Positions 50,854 to 60,024 are shown, counted from the stretch's first letter. The stretch is 64,000 nucleotides of DNA from VFMC01 sp040380855 (GCA_040380855.1 JBEIIG010000001.1:62001-126000); one strand, 5' to 3'. The notes: a model not told the origin generated them from the letters alone. Translations and numbers: made by a program.

Positions 50854-51561
50854 TCAGGAGTACCTGGGCCGTTCGTACTTGTAGCCGAGGCCACGGATGG
50901 TGACGATGCGCTGGGGGTCGGCGGGGTTCTCTTCGAGTTTGCCGCGCAGGCGCTTCACGTGCACGTCGAGCGTCTTGGTGTCGCCCACGTAGTCGCTGCC
51001 CCAGACGCGGTCGATCAGGGTTTCGCGCGGCAGCACGCGGCCTGCATTGGCCAGCAACAGGTGGAGCAGTTCGAACTCCTTCAACGGCAGCCGCATCGGC
51101 TGGCCGCGCAGGGTGACGAGATGCTCGACGGGGTCGATGGTCACGTCGCCCACCACGATCGCCCCCGGGCCCACCTCCTGGCCGCCGTCGTCGCGTGTCT
51201 GGCGGCGCAGCACGGCGCGCATCCGTGCCACGAGCTCGCGGATTCGGTAGGGCTTGGTGACGTAGTCGTCGGCACCCACCTCGAGCCCCACCACCGTGTC
51301 GATCTCGGCGCTCTTGGCGGTGACCATGATGATGGGCACCTGCGACCGCTTGCGGAGCTGGCGGCACACGTCGATGCCACTGATCCGCGGCAGCATCACG
51401 TCGAGCAGCACGATGTCGGGCCGGATGCTGTCGAAGCGGTCGAGTGCCTCGAAGCCGTCGCGGGCCACCTCCACGCGGAACCCTTCCCGCTTCAGGCCCA
51501 CCTGCAGCGCCTCGACGTAGCTCTCCTCGTCTTCGACGAGCAGGACGACGGGTGTGGTCAC
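50854..51561 (-). CDS. regX3: Response regulator, RegX3/PhoB-like
   Basis: A 235-residue OmpR-family regulator. Receiver domain with acidic pocket (Glu10, Asp11), phosphoacceptor Asp54 (IVLLDVMLP), Thr in IIMVTAKS and Lys in VTKPYRIREL. The winged helix is KEFELLHLLLANAGRVLPRETLIDRVWG and VDVHVKRLRGKLEE-like. Its place after pst-phoU and a kinase gene matches the phosphate-responsive senX3-regX3 system, though the gene order differs from mycobacteria. The GTG overlaps the kinase stop (GTGA). Expected to bind the repeat upstream of pstS. Confidence 0.88.
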   Translation of the reverse strand: MTTPVVLLVEDEESYVEALQVGLKREGFRVEVARDGFEALDRFDSIRPDIVLLDVMLPRISGIDVCRQLRKRSQVPIIMVTAKSAEIDTVVGLEVGADDYVTKPYRIRELVARMRAVLRRQTRDDGGQEVGPGAIVVGDVTIDPVEHLVTLRGQPMRLPLKEFELLHLLLANAGRVLPRETLIDRVWGSDYVGDTKTLDVHVKRLRGKLEENPADPQRIVTIRGLGYKYERPRYS

Positions 51562-52631
51562 GGGGCCTCCGGAATGGTGAGGGTGAATGTGCTGCCCTCG
51601 CCCTCGACCGACTGCACAGTGACATCACCGTCGTGGTTGTTGGCCACATGGCGGACGATGGCGAGGCCGAGGCCGGTGCCGCCGGTGTCGCGGCTGCGGG
51701 CACGGTCGACGCGATAGAACCGCTCGAACACCCGGTCGAGATCGCGGGCAGGTATGCCCACGCCGAAGTCGGTCACCACCAGGCCGATGGTGCCGCCGCC
51801 GTGTCGGGTGCTGATGCGCACCTCGCTGCCGCTCTCGCTGTACTTCACCGCGTTGTCGATGAGGTTGCTGAGCGCCGACACCAGTTGGCGCCGGTCGCCG
51901 AGCACGGCGAGCGGTTCGTCGGGTTCGATGAGGTCGAGGCGGATGTCGCGTTGCTCGGCAGCGGCGAGCGAGCGAACCGCGGCGTCGCGCAGCACACCGG
52001 CCACGCTCACCCGATCGCGGACCGCTCGCCCGTCGAGTTCGATGCGCGACAGTTCGAGCAGATCGTCGATCGAGGTAGCCGCACGGTGGGCCTCGTCGAC
52101 CATCTTCGCCGCCAGGCGCCGCACCACCTCGTGGTCGTCCTCGTCGACGATCGTCTCGGCCAGCAGCGCGATGGCACCGACAGGTGTCTTCAGCTCGTGG
52201 CTGATGTTGGCGACGAAGTCGGTACGCACCGCGTCGAGGCGGGCACGTTCGCTGATGTCCTCGACGGTCACCAGCACCCCACCGTCGGCGAGTACGACTG
52301 CTCGCACCTGGATCACCCGTTTGGGCGGGCCGAACAGTTGCACGTCGACATGGCCCGGCTCGCCCTGGCGTGCCCGGTCGATCTGACGCTCGATGGCCTC
52401 GTGCACCAGCACACCGGCATGCCCGCTCGACAACAGTCCGAGTGCCACCGCATTGCGGTCGGTGATGGTGCCGTGACTATCGGCCAGCACCACCCCGACG
52501 GGGAGGCCGTCGAGTGCCGCCTGGGCGCGGGCCAACTCGGTGCGCAGGCGCTGCACCTCGGCTCGGGCATCGGCGAGGTGGGCTGCCGAGGTGTCGTCGC
52601 TCGCGTCGCGGCGGCGCTGCAGCAGACCCAT
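51558..52631 (-). CDS. senX3: Sensor histidine kinase, SenX3/PhoR-like, soluble
   Basis: A 357-residue kinase. A short coiled coil (residues 17-40) leads to a PAS domain (LDGLPVGVVLADSHGTITDRN), then the H box with His145 (ANISHELKTP), the N box LSNLIDNAVKYS, and the G boxes DFGVGIPARD and GGTGLGLAIVR. SenX3 and PhoR carry N-terminal membrane helices; none is visible here, so the sensor probably works in the cytoplasm, perhaps through PhoU and PstB. Phosphate sensing is inferred from position. Confidence 0.88.
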   Translation of the reverse strand: MGLLQRRRDASDDTSAAHLADARAEVQRLRTELARAQAALDGLPVGVVLADSHGTITDRNAVALGLLSSGHAGVLVHEAIERQIDRARQGEPGHVDVQLFGPPKRVIQVRAVVLADGGVLVTVEDISERARLDAVRTDFVANISHELKTPVGAIALLAETIVDEDDHEVVRRLAAKMVDEAHRAATSIDDLLELSRIELDGRAVRDRVSVAGVLRDAAVRSLAAAEQRDIRLDLIEPDEPLAVLGDRRQLVSALSNLIDNAVKYSESGSEVRISTRHGGGTIGLVVTDFGVGIPARDLDRVFERFYRVDRARSRDTGGTGLGLAIVRHVANNHDGDVTVQSVEGEGSTFTLTIPEAP

Positions 52632-52641
52632 GGTGGTGGCG

Positions 52642-53298
52642 TCAGACCTTGTTCTCGCCGGTGATGATGAACTGCACTCGCTCGCCGATGTTCACGGCAT
52701 GATCGCCGATGCGCTCGTAGAACCGGGCCACGACGGCCAGTTGCACGGCAACCTGCAGGTCGATGCGCCCACCGGCATGGCTCTCGAAGATCGCCTGGAC
52801 GAACTGCTTCTGCAGGCCGTCGAGGAACGAGTCCATGTCGTCGAGGGCCGCCGCCTTGGCGGCATCGTTCTCGACGAACGACGCGATCGCCGCCTCGTAG
52901 AGCTGCTCGGCCTGCTCGCCCATCCGGCTGATGATGCCGCGCAACTTGGGGTCGAGGTCGTGGCCGTAGATGCGGCGGGCCGCTTTGCAGATGTTGCACA
53001 CCAGGTCGGCGCTGCGCTCGACCTCGGCCGACATGCGCAACAGCGCCACCACCTGGCGCAGGTCGGAGGCCACCGGCGCTTGCAGGGCGAGGATGCGATA
53101 GCAATGCTCTTCGAGTTCGAGGGTGCGGTTGTCGACGTCGTCGTCGGCGCGGATGATGTAGTCGGCACCCTCGAGGTCGCCGTCGAGCAGCACGGCGGTG
53201 GCCCGCGGAATGGTCTCGGTCACCTGGGCGGCCAGCCGCACCAGTTCGTTCTTCGCCTCAGCCAGGTCGGTGTGGAACCCACGGCGCAACTCGTCCAT
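52642..53298 (-). CDS. phoU: Phosphate regulator PhoU
   Basis: A 218-residue protein of two PhoU three-helix repeats. Metal-binding E/DxxxD-type segments are RADDDVDNRTLELEEHCYRIL in repeat 1 and FYERIGDHAVNIGERV in repeat 2. It links the Pst transporter to the kinase and keeps it off when phosphate is plentiful. ATG 53298 overlaps the pstB stop by one base; the kinase gene follows after ten bases. Confidence 0.94.
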   Translation of the reverse strand: MDELRRGFHTDLAEAKNELVRLAAQVTETIPRATAVLLDGDLEGADYIIRADDDVDNRTLELEEHCYRILALQAPVASDLRQVVALLRMSAEVERSADLVCNICKAARRIYGHDLDPKLRGIISRMGEQAEQLYEAAIASFVENDAAKAAALDDMDSFLDGLQKQFVQAIFESHAGGRIDLQVAVQLAVVARFYERIGDHAVNIGERVQFIITGENKV

Positions 53299-54155
53299 CA
53301 GCCGAACCTCCCCGTGACGTACTGCTCGGTCCGCTCGTCGTTCGGTGTCGAGAACATCTTCGGCGTGCGATCGAACTCGACGAGCACACCGGTGCGTCGA
53401 TCGCTCTCGGGGTTCACCTCGGTGGTGAAGAAGGCCGTGCGGTCGCTCACACGGGCCGCCTGCTGCATGTTGTGCGTGACGATGATGATCGTGTAGCGCT
53501 GCTTGATCTCCTGCATCAGGTCTTCGATCCGCGCCGTGGCGATCGGGTCGAGCGCCGAACACGGCTCGTCCATCAAGATGACCTCGGGCTCGACGGCGAT
53601 TGCCCGGGCGATGCACAGACGCTGCTGCTGACCACCCGACAGGCCGAGGCCCGATGCCTTCAGGCGGTCCTTCACCTCGTCCCACAGGGCTGCACCGCGC
53701 AGCGACCGTTCGACCACCTCGTCGAGGTCGGCCTTCTTCTTCACGCCCTCCAGCCGCGGTCCGTAGGCGACGTTGTCGTAGATGCTCTTCGGGAACGGAT
53801 TCGGCTTCTGGAACACCATGCCGATGCGCCGACGCACCTCGGTGGAGTTCACCTGCGGGTCATAGAGGTTCACCCCGTGGTACTTGACAGATCCCTCCAC
53901 CCGGGCGGTCTCGATGAAGTCGTTCATCCGGTTGAAGCAGCGCAGCACCGTGGTCTTGCCACACCCCGACGGGCCGATGAACGCAGTGATCTCGTGCGGC
54001 CGGATGGTGAGGGTGACGTTGCGCACCGCGCGAAACGCTCCGTAGTAGACGCTCAGGTCGCTGACATCGAACACCAGCGACTCGTGCGGATCCGGCGTCG
54101 GCTCGGTGGTCATGGCCTCGCTGCTCCTTGTCGTCACGACGATACCAGTGGTCAT
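53298..54155 (-). CDS. pstB: Phosphate ABC transporter ATPase PstB
   Basis: A 285-residue ATPase. Walker A is GPSGCGKTT (61-69), with PstB-type segments FNRMNDFI, GMVFQKPNPFPKSIYDNVAYGPR and RTAFFTTE, signature LSGGQQQRLCIARAIA and Walker B VILMDEPCSALDP. ATG 54155 is chosen because GAGGAG stands six bases before it; an ATG at 54179 overlaps the pstA stop but has no binding site. The first 25 residues are a short extension. Confidence 0.95.
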   Translation of the reverse strand: MTTGIVVTTRSSEAMTTEPTPDPHESLVFDVSDLSVYYGAFRAVRNVTLTIRPHEITAFIGPSGCGKTTVLRCFNRMNDFIETARVEGSVKYHGVNLYDPQVNSTEVRRRIGMVFQKPNPFPKSIYDNVAYGPRLEGVKKKADLDEVVERSLRGAALWDEVKDRLKASGLGLSGGQQQRLCIARAIAVEPEVILMDEPCSALDPIATARIEDLMQEIKQRYTIIIVTHNMQQAARVSDRTAFFTTEVNPESDRRTGVLVEFDRTPKMFSTPNDERTEQYVTGRFG

Positions 54156-54175
54156 GGTTGGCTCCTCGGGGGTGG

Positions 54176-55123
54176 TCATGTGCCGGACCGGACCTTTTCG
54201 AAGCGGTTCCGGAGCAGGATTGCAGCAAGGTTGAACAAGAAGACGATGATCAACAGCACCAGACCCGCGGCCGCGGCCGCACTCGACCAGCCGTACTCGG
54301 CCCCCGGCGTGTCGGGACGTCCCGACCAGTTGTAGATCAGCATCGGGATTGCGGTGAACTTGCCCGTCAGGCTCGCCTGCGGCAGCAGCCCGGTGATGGC
54401 CCCGATCATGATGAGTGGTGCTGCCTCGCCGAGCGCGCGGGCCAGCGAGAGCATCGTGCCGGTGAGAATGCCCGGCGCTGCATAGGGCAACACGTGATCG
54501 CGAGTGACCTCCCACTTCGAGGCACCGACACCGTATCCGGCATCGCGAAGCCCCTGCGGCACGGCCCGGATCGCCTCCATCGAGGTGATGATCACGATCG
54601 GCAGCACCAGTGTGGCGAGCGTCAGCCCGGCGGCGATCACGCTCTCGCCGCCCGTGACCGGGCGCAGCCAGCCGACGTAGATGATCAGACCGAGCACGCC
54701 GTAGATCACGGCGGGCACACCGGCGAGGTTGCGAACGTTCACCATCAAGAACCGGGTCAGGCGGTTCTGATGGGCGTACTCCTCGAGGTAGATCGCGGCA
54801 GCGACGCCGAGCGGGATGGCGAGCACGAGCACGCCGAGACCGATGAGCACCGAGCCGTAGATGCCGGGTCCGATACCGACCTTGGTCGGGTTCGAGCCGA
54901 TCGTGTCGGTGAGGAACGCGGTCCCGCGGTCGCCGAGCAGAGGCAGCGCGCTGGTGAGGACCTGGCCGACGAGAGTGAACAGGATCAGCAGCGTGACGGA
55001 GACCGTGATGAGCAGCAGCGTCGCCAGCAGCAGGCCGGCGATGTCGCGATCGCGACGGGTGAGCGAGGCTCGAACCGCGTCGGCACCGTGGGCGCCGGCG
55101 GCTCCGGGGGTCATGAGTGCCAC
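54176..55123 (-). CDS. pstA: Phosphate ABC transporter permease PstA
   Basis: A 315-residue permease with six membrane helices. The cytoplasmic ABC-coupling EAA-like loop is AIRAVPQGLRDAGYGVGASKWEV, and the family-typical NVRNLAGVPAVIYGVLGL is present. GTG 55123 has AGGAG seven bases upstream. Ten-base gap from pstC. Confidence 0.94.
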   Translation of the reverse strand: MALMTPGAAGAHGADAVRASLTRRDRDIAGLLLATLLLITVSVTLLILFTLVGQVLTSALPLLGDRGTAFLTDTIGSNPTKVGIGPGIYGSVLIGLGVLVLAIPLGVAAAIYLEEYAHQNRLTRFLMVNVRNLAGVPAVIYGVLGLIIYVGWLRPVTGGESVIAAGLTLATLVLPIVIITSMEAIRAVPQGLRDAGYGVGASKWEVTRDHVLPYAAPGILTGTMLSLARALGEAAPLIMIGAITGLLPQASLTGKFTAIPMLIYNWSGRPDTPGAEYGWSSAAAAAGLVLLIIVFLFNLAAILLRNRFEKVRSGT

Positions 55124-55133
55124 GAGTTCGCTC

Positions 55134-56099
55134 CTAGTACTTCTGACGCACTCGGTGTACGAACCGGTCGCCGATGAGGTTGAGCAGGACGGTGATGAGG
55201 AAGAGCAGGAAGCCGACGAAGAAGAGCACTTCGAACGCCGCCCCGCTCTTCACCTGGTCGGTGCCACCAGCCGCGTTGGTCATTGCGGCCGTCATCGTCA
55301 GGCCGGGATTCAGCGGCGACAGGCCGTTGTACGGGCCGCTGCCGTCGTAGCCACCGGCCATCGTGGCCACCATCGTCTCGCCGATCGCTCGCGATGTGGC
55401 GATGACGAACGCTGCCACCAAGCCCGACACTGCGGCTGGCACCACGACGCGCAGCGTCGTGCTCACCTTGCGGGCACCGATGCCGTAACTGGCCTCTCGC
55501 AGCGACGGCGGCACAGCGCGTAGCGCGTCTTCACTGACCGATGCCATGATCGGGATCACCAGGATCCCGATGCCGAGACCTGCGACCATCATGTTCCGAG
55601 GCTGCTCCGGGTCGAACAGTCGGCTGACGACGTCGGGCGCGATGAACTTCAGCGCGAAGTAGCCGACGACCACCGACGGGATGCCTGCGAGCACCTCGAT
55701 CACGGGCTTCACGATCCGCCGCACTCGTGCTGGTGCGTATTCGGACAGGTAGATCGCTGCTCCGAGTCCGAACGGCACGGCGACGAGCATCGCCACCGAG
55801 CCGATGACGATGCTGCCGACCACGATGGTGCGCAGGTCGAAGCGTTCTCGACGCGGGAACCACCCGGTGTCGGTGAGCATTCCCAGGTCCCAGTCGATCG
55901 CACGCATGAAGTTGAAGGCCCCACGCACCAGCACGAACAGGATCAGCACGCTCACGAGAATCGAGAACAACGCAGCTGACTGCATCAACCGTCGCATCAG
56001 CTGTTCGCGACGACGACGCTTCGGGTCGCCCCCGAGGTCGGCGACGGTGAGTCCGACACCACTGCCGTGCACCTGGTTCGCCGGGATGCTGCTTGCCAC
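55134..56099 (-). CDS. pstC: Phosphate ABC transporter permease PstC
   Basis: A 321-residue permease with six membrane helices. Typical segments are IEVLAGIPSVVVGYFALKF and the coupling loop ALRAVPPSLREASYGIGA, followed by ATSRAIGETMVATMAGG. GTG 56099 is supported by AAGGA eight bases upstream. It follows pstS across a strong hairpin. Confidence 0.94.
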   Translation of the reverse strand: MASSIPANQVHGSGVGLTVADLGGDPKRRRREQLMRRLMQSAALFSILVSVLILFVLVRGAFNFMRAIDWDLGMLTDTGWFPRRERFDLRTIVVGSIVIGSVAMLVAVPFGLGAAIYLSEYAPARVRRIVKPVIEVLAGIPSVVVGYFALKFIAPDVVSRLFDPEQPRNMMVAGLGIGILVIPIMASVSEDALRAVPPSLREASYGIGARKVSTTLRVVVPAAVSGLVAAFVIATSRAIGETMVATMAGGYDGSGPYNGLSPLNPGLTMTAAMTNAAGGTDQVKSGAAFEVLFFVGFLLFLITVLLNLIGDRFVHRVRQKY

Positions 56100-56132
56100 C
56101 TGGAGGTCCTTCGATAGGAGGAATGGGAAACG

Positions 56133-56177
56133 CCTCCGGGGCCGGCCGACTGGGGGGAAGTCGGCCGGCCCCGAGGG
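56133..56177 (-). terminator. Strong intercistronic hairpin between pstS and pstC
   Basis: Perfect 13-bp GC-rich stem (56138-56150 with 56160-56172), extended by a few more pairs around a bulge, with a nine-base loop. No run of T follows on the minus strand, so it is more likely a partial terminator or an mRNA 3'-end stabiliser that keeps pstS expression above that of pstCAB. Confidence 0.75.
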
Positions 56178-56191
56178 CTAGGAGGGTTGAC

Positions 56192-57295
56192 TCAGCGAGC
56201 AGCCCAGGCGTCGACAGAGGCCTGGATGCGCTCTGCCGGCAGGTCGACGTAGCCGGCGGCGGCGACCTGGGCGAGCCCGGCCTCCGACAGGTACAGGTCG
56301 ACGAACGACGCAACGGCCGGGTTCTCAGCAGCAGCGTTCTTGCTCACGTAGATGTAGAGGCTGCGCGAGAACGGGTAGCTGCCGTCGGCGATTGCTTCGA
56401 CGGTGGGGGCGACACAGCCGTCGCCGGCATCGATGGCAATGCCCTTCATCCGCTCGGCCTCGGCCTGGAAGTAGGCGAAGCCCACCCAGCCAAGGCTGGT
56501 GTCGCTGCCCTCGATGCCCTCGACGATCAGGTTGTCGTTGGGGCTCGACGAGTAGTCGGCGCGCGTGGCCCCGTCGGCGCCGCGCTCCTCGGCGAAGTCG
56601 CCGATGGCGAACTCGACGAAGGTGTCGTAGGTGCCGCTCTCCTCACCGGGGCCGAACACGCTCAACGGTGCATCGGGGAGGGCCCCCACGGTCGAGCCGA
56701 GCTCGGTGGCGAGGGCGTTGGCGTCGGCCCAGCTGGCGAAGCCTTCGCTCTCGGGTCCGACCAGGGCGTAGAGCGCCGGGATGTCGAGGCACTCGACGGC
56801 AGTGTTCGCCGGGCTGGTGGCGACGGTCAGGCCGTCGATCGCCACCTCGATCTCGACATACTCGATGCCGGCCTCTGCACACAGGGCGGCTTCTTCGTCC
56901 TTGATCTTGCGCGAGGCGTCGCTGATGTCGGCCTCACCGGCGCAGAACTTCTTGAAGCCGTCGCCGGTGCCGGGGCCCTCGACCGTGACCTTCAACGCGC
57001 CACCGGACTGCTCGAGGGCGAGCTCGCCGACCTTGATCGAGATGGGCTCGACGGTCGATGAACCGGTGACGAACACCTCGCCGGCGGCGAGCTCGCCGTC
57101 GCCACCGGCAGCGGTGGTCTCGGGGGCCATCGTGGTGTCGGGGGCCATGGTGGTGGCGGCCGTGGTCTCGGGGGCGGCCGTGGTGACCGCAGCTGCCGTC
57201 GTGTCGGCGGCTTCCTTGTCGTCGCCGCAGGCGGCGCCGAGCAGGCCGAGGGTGATGACGCCGGCCAGTGCCAGACGCCGCTTCGAGGTGTTCAC
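56192..57295 (-). CDS. pstS: Phosphate-binding lipoprotein PstS
   Basis: A 367-residue extracytoplasmic binding protein. Lipobox LLGAACGDD with Cys23, an Ala/Thr/Pro linker, then the binding domain: GSSTVEPIS near the N-terminal lobe, ISDASRKIKDEE (the SR-type phosphate loop), FGPGEESGTYDTFVEF in the second lobe. The start is GTG 57295 with AAGGAG eight bases upstream; the further upstream in-frame ATG lacks a binding site. A four-unit PHO-box-like repeat lies about 85 bases upstream. Confidence 0.94.
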   Translation of the reverse strand: MNTSKRRLALAGVITLGLLGAACGDDKEAADTTAAAVTTAAPETTAATTMAPDTTMAPETTAAGGDGELAAGEVFVTGSSTVEPISIKVGELALEQSGGALKVTVEGPGTGDGFKKFCAGEADISDASRKIKDEEAALCAEAGIEYVEIEVAIDGLTVATSPANTAVECLDIPALYALVGPESEGFASWADANALATELGSTVGALPDAPLSVFGPGEESGTYDTFVEFAIGDFAEERGADGATRADYSSSPNDNLIVEGIEGSDTSLGWVGFAYFQAEAERMKGIAIDAGDGCVAPTVEAIADGSYPFSRSLYIYVSKNAAAENPAVASFVDLYLSEAGLAQVAAAGYVDLPAERIQASVDAWAAR

Positions 57296-57378
57296 GCTGT
57301 GGTCTCCTTGAAATGGTGAATCGTTGTAGGGGAACAACCGACCGCACCGTAAGCAGAGCAGGTGTCGTTCATCCGTTG

Positions 57379-57422
57379 TTCAGGTGAACGACAGGTGAAC
57401 GGACGTCGAAGTGACCGTGAAG
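57379..57422 (-). promoter_or_regulatory. PHO-box-like direct repeat upstream of pstS
   Basis: Four consecutive 11-nt units on the minus strand: CTTCACGGTCA, CTTCGACGTCC, GTTCACCTGTC and GTTCACCTGAA. The last two match the GTTCACC core of Streptomyces PhoP boxes, the first two are weaker. It lies between ppk1 and pstS, about 85-125 bases before the pstS start, the expected place for a RegX3/PhoP-type activator. Confidence 0.75.
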
Positions 57423-57447
57423 TCGCGACGATCGGACCCGGCGCGGC

Positions 57448-59511
57448 TCAGCGCTTCTGGGTCTTCGCCACCCAGCGGTAGAACCGCTCCTGGGCATCTC
57501 CGTCGCCGAAGTGGGCCGGACCGCGACGGTGCCACACCCCGTCGGAGGCGAGTTCCCAGCGCACCGAGTCGTCGGCGAGCAGCATCCCGAACACCGTGTC
57601 GAGCCAGGCGCGGTGCTTGGGATGGGTGACCGGTGCCAGCACTTCGATGCGCCGGTCGAGGTTGCGCTCCATCCAGTCGGCCGAACCGATCAGGTAGAGC
57701 GGTTTGTCGCCGCCCTCGGTGTCGGTCTGCTCGCCGTGGGCGAAACAGACGATGCGCGAGTGCTCGAGGTAGCGACCGAGCTGCGAGCGCACACGGATGG
57801 TCTCGCTCTGGCCGGGCACACCGGGCACCAGACAGCAGATCCCGCGCACGACGAGATCGATCCGCACCCCGGCTCGACTGGCGTCGTAGAGCGCCTCGAT
57901 CAGCATCGGGTCGACCAGCGAATTGAGTTTCGCGGTGATGTGCCCATCGGCCCCGAACGAGGCCTCGTGTTCGATCAGGTCGAGCAGTTGGCCGCGGAGT
58001 TCGCGCGGCGCCACGAGCAGGCTGCGATAGCGGTGCGCCCGGCTGTAGCCGGTGAGGTGGTTGAACAACTGCGAGATGTCGGCGCCCACATCGGGGTCGC
58101 AGGTGAGGTAGGCGACATCTTCGTACAGCCGCGCCGTCTTCGAGTTGTAGTTGCCGGTGCCGATGTGGCAGTAGCGGCGCAGGCCGTCGTCGTCGTTGCG
58201 CACCACCAGCACGCACTTGGCGTGGGTCTTCAGCCCCACCAGGCCGTACACCACGTGCACACCGGCGCGTTCGAGTGCTTTGGCCCAACCGACGTTGGTG
58301 GCTTCGTCGAAACGTGCCTTCAGCTCGACGAGCACCGCCACCTGCACCCCGCGTTCGGCGGCGCGGATGAGGCTGCGTGCGATCGGGCTGTCGCCACCGG
58401 CTCGGTACAGGGTCATCTTGATCGACTGCACCTTGGGGTCGTCGGCAGCCTGGGCGATGAAGCTCTCGGTACTGCTGGCGAAACTCTCGTAGGGGTGGTG
58501 CACCAGCAGCGCCCGCTCGCGGATGACCGAGAAGATGCTGCGGCCGGCCTCGTCGGCAGCGACGATGCGGCCTGCGGTGACCGGCGGCCACGGCGTGTCG
58601 CGCAGGTCGGGCCGGTCGATGGTGGCGAGCTGGAACAGGCAGGTGAGGTCGAGCATCGTCTGGTGGAAGCTCACGTCGGCCGGGGCGAGGTCGAGTTCGC
58701 GGGTGAGCAACTCGACCATCTCGTCGCTCATGCCCTGCTGCACCTCGAGGCGAACGGCGCGCCCGAAGCGACGGCGCCGCAACTCGAGTTCGACGGCGGC
58801 GAGCAGGTCGTCGGCCTCTTCTTCTTCGAGGGTGAGGTCGGCATTGCGGGTGACGCGGAACGGCCAGCTGTCCTCCACCACCATGCCCGAGAACAGTTGG
58901 TGCAGGTGGGCGGTGATGATCTGCTCGACGGGCACGTAGCGCACACCGTCGCCGAGTGCGATCAACCGGGGAAAGACGTTGGGCACCTTCACCCGGGCGA
59001 AGCGACGCTCGCCGGTCTCGGGATCCGACACCATCGCCGCCAGGCTGAGGGCGAGGTTCGAGATGTAGGGAAACGGATGGGCCGGGTCGACGGCCAGCGG
59101 TGTGAGAACCGGGAAGATGCGCCGCTCGAACACCTCGGTGAGTTCGAGACGGTCGTCGGTGTCGAGGTCGTCCCACCCGAGCACCGACACACCGGCATCG
59201 GCCAAGGCCGGCACCAGCGTGTCGCGCCACATGGCCTCTTGACGCGCCACCATGGTGGTGACCGAATCGGCGATGGCTTCGAGTTGCTCGGCCGGGGTGA
59301 GCCCATCGGCCGAGCGCACGGTGAGGCCGACGGCCACCTGGTCTTTCAGCGCGGCGACGCGCACTTGGAAGAACTCGTCGAGGTTGCTCGAAGCGATGGC
59401 GATGAACTTCACCCGCTCGAGCAGCGGGATGCCGGATTCGGCGGCGAGCGCCAGCACCCGGTCGTTGAACGCCAACCAGCTCAGTTCACGGTTGAACAGC
59501 CGGTCGGTCAA
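57448..59511 (-). CDS. ppk1: Polyphosphate kinase 1
   Basis: A 687-residue enzyme polymerising the gamma-phosphate of ATP into polyphosphate. N-terminal domain LFNRELSWLAFNDRVLALA, head domain, and catalytic domains with KMTLYRAGGDSPIARSLI, GLKTHAKCVLVVR (the phosphorylated His) and CHIGTGNYNSKTARLYED. Length is normal. The start is TTG 59511 with GAGG six bases upstream. Upstream of the pst operon in the same direction, with the PHO-box-like repeat in between. Confidence 0.95.
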   Translation of the reverse strand: MTDRLFNRELSWLAFNDRVLALAAESGIPLLERVKFIAIASSNLDEFFQVRVAALKDQVAVGLTVRSADGLTPAEQLEAIADSVTTMVARQEAMWRDTLVPALADAGVSVLGWDDLDTDDRLELTEVFERRIFPVLTPLAVDPAHPFPYISNLALSLAAMVSDPETGERRFARVKVPNVFPRLIALGDGVRYVPVEQIITAHLHQLFSGMVVEDSWPFRVTRNADLTLEEEEADDLLAAVELELRRRRFGRAVRLEVQQGMSDEMVELLTRELDLAPADVSFHQTMLDLTCLFQLATIDRPDLRDTPWPPVTAGRIVAADEAGRSIFSVIRERALLVHHPYESFASSTESFIAQAADDPKVQSIKMTLYRAGGDSPIARSLIRAAERGVQVAVLVELKARFDEATNVGWAKALERAGVHVVYGLVGLKTHAKCVLVVRNDDDGLRRYCHIGTGNYNSKTARLYEDVAYLTCDPDVGADISQLFNHLTGYSRAHRYRSLLVAPRELRGQLLDLIEHEASFGADGHITAKLNSLVDPMLIEALYDASRAGVRIDLVVRGICCLVPGVPGQSETIRVRSQLGRYLEHSRIVCFAHGEQTDTEGGDKPLYLIGSADWMERNLDRRIEVLAPVTHPKHRAWLDTVFGMLLADDSVRWELASDGVWHRRGPAHFGDGDAQERFYRWVAKTQKR

Positions 59512-59523
59512 GCGGCGCCTCGC

Positions 59524-59787
59524 TCAGCCGTTGCCGTCGGGATACCCGAGATCCCACTCGACGGTGATGTTCTCGCGCTCGCCGTCGCGCATGATGCGCT
59601 CGCGGTTGCGGCGGAACTGCGGATCGTCGCGTGGTAGCAGCACCAGACGGGCGAGCGCACGAGTGCGGAACTCCTCGACCAGGGTGCGGTCGCCATAGTC
59701 TCCGTAGACCTCCCAGTGCGGCGCGACAGGCCCAAGGTAGACGATGCGGACGTGCGCTCGGGGCGCCTCGGTGGCGGTGTCGGTCAT
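59524..59787 (-). CDS. Small conserved-looking protein, unknown
   Basis: An 87-residue soluble protein (VRIVYLGPVAPHWEVYGDYGD then an Arg-rich helix and DGERENITVEWDLGYPD). No family is recognised, but it reads as a compact alpha/beta protein and uses normal codons. It precedes ppk1 by 12 bases, so it is probably in the same transcript. GTG 59799 is an alternative start. Confidence 0.6.
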   Translation of the reverse strand: MTDTATEAPRAHVRIVYLGPVAPHWEVYGDYGDRTLVEEFRTRALARLVLLPRDDPQFRRNRERIMRDGERENITVEWDLGYPDGNG

Positions 59788-60024
59788 CGGTCGATCCACT
59801 TTCCTCGTGCCTCGAATGGCTCACATGGGGCTGGCCAAGTGTACCGGCGACGACGAAAGGCTGTGCCGACCGGGTGGCCACTGGTACGATCTGGATTTCC
59901 GGGAACCAATCCACACGCCGCGACGTCAGACATGCAGACGGTCGTGTCGTGCGGTTCGACGGGAGCCCCTCGGGGCTTAGTGCGGGCGCACAACCAGATC
60001 GGTCACAGGCCGAAAGGAGACGCC

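Noticed and set aside
57511..59637. 708-codon open frame on the plus strand
   Set aside because: Antisense to ppk1, whose catalytic motifs are intact; no protein-like features.
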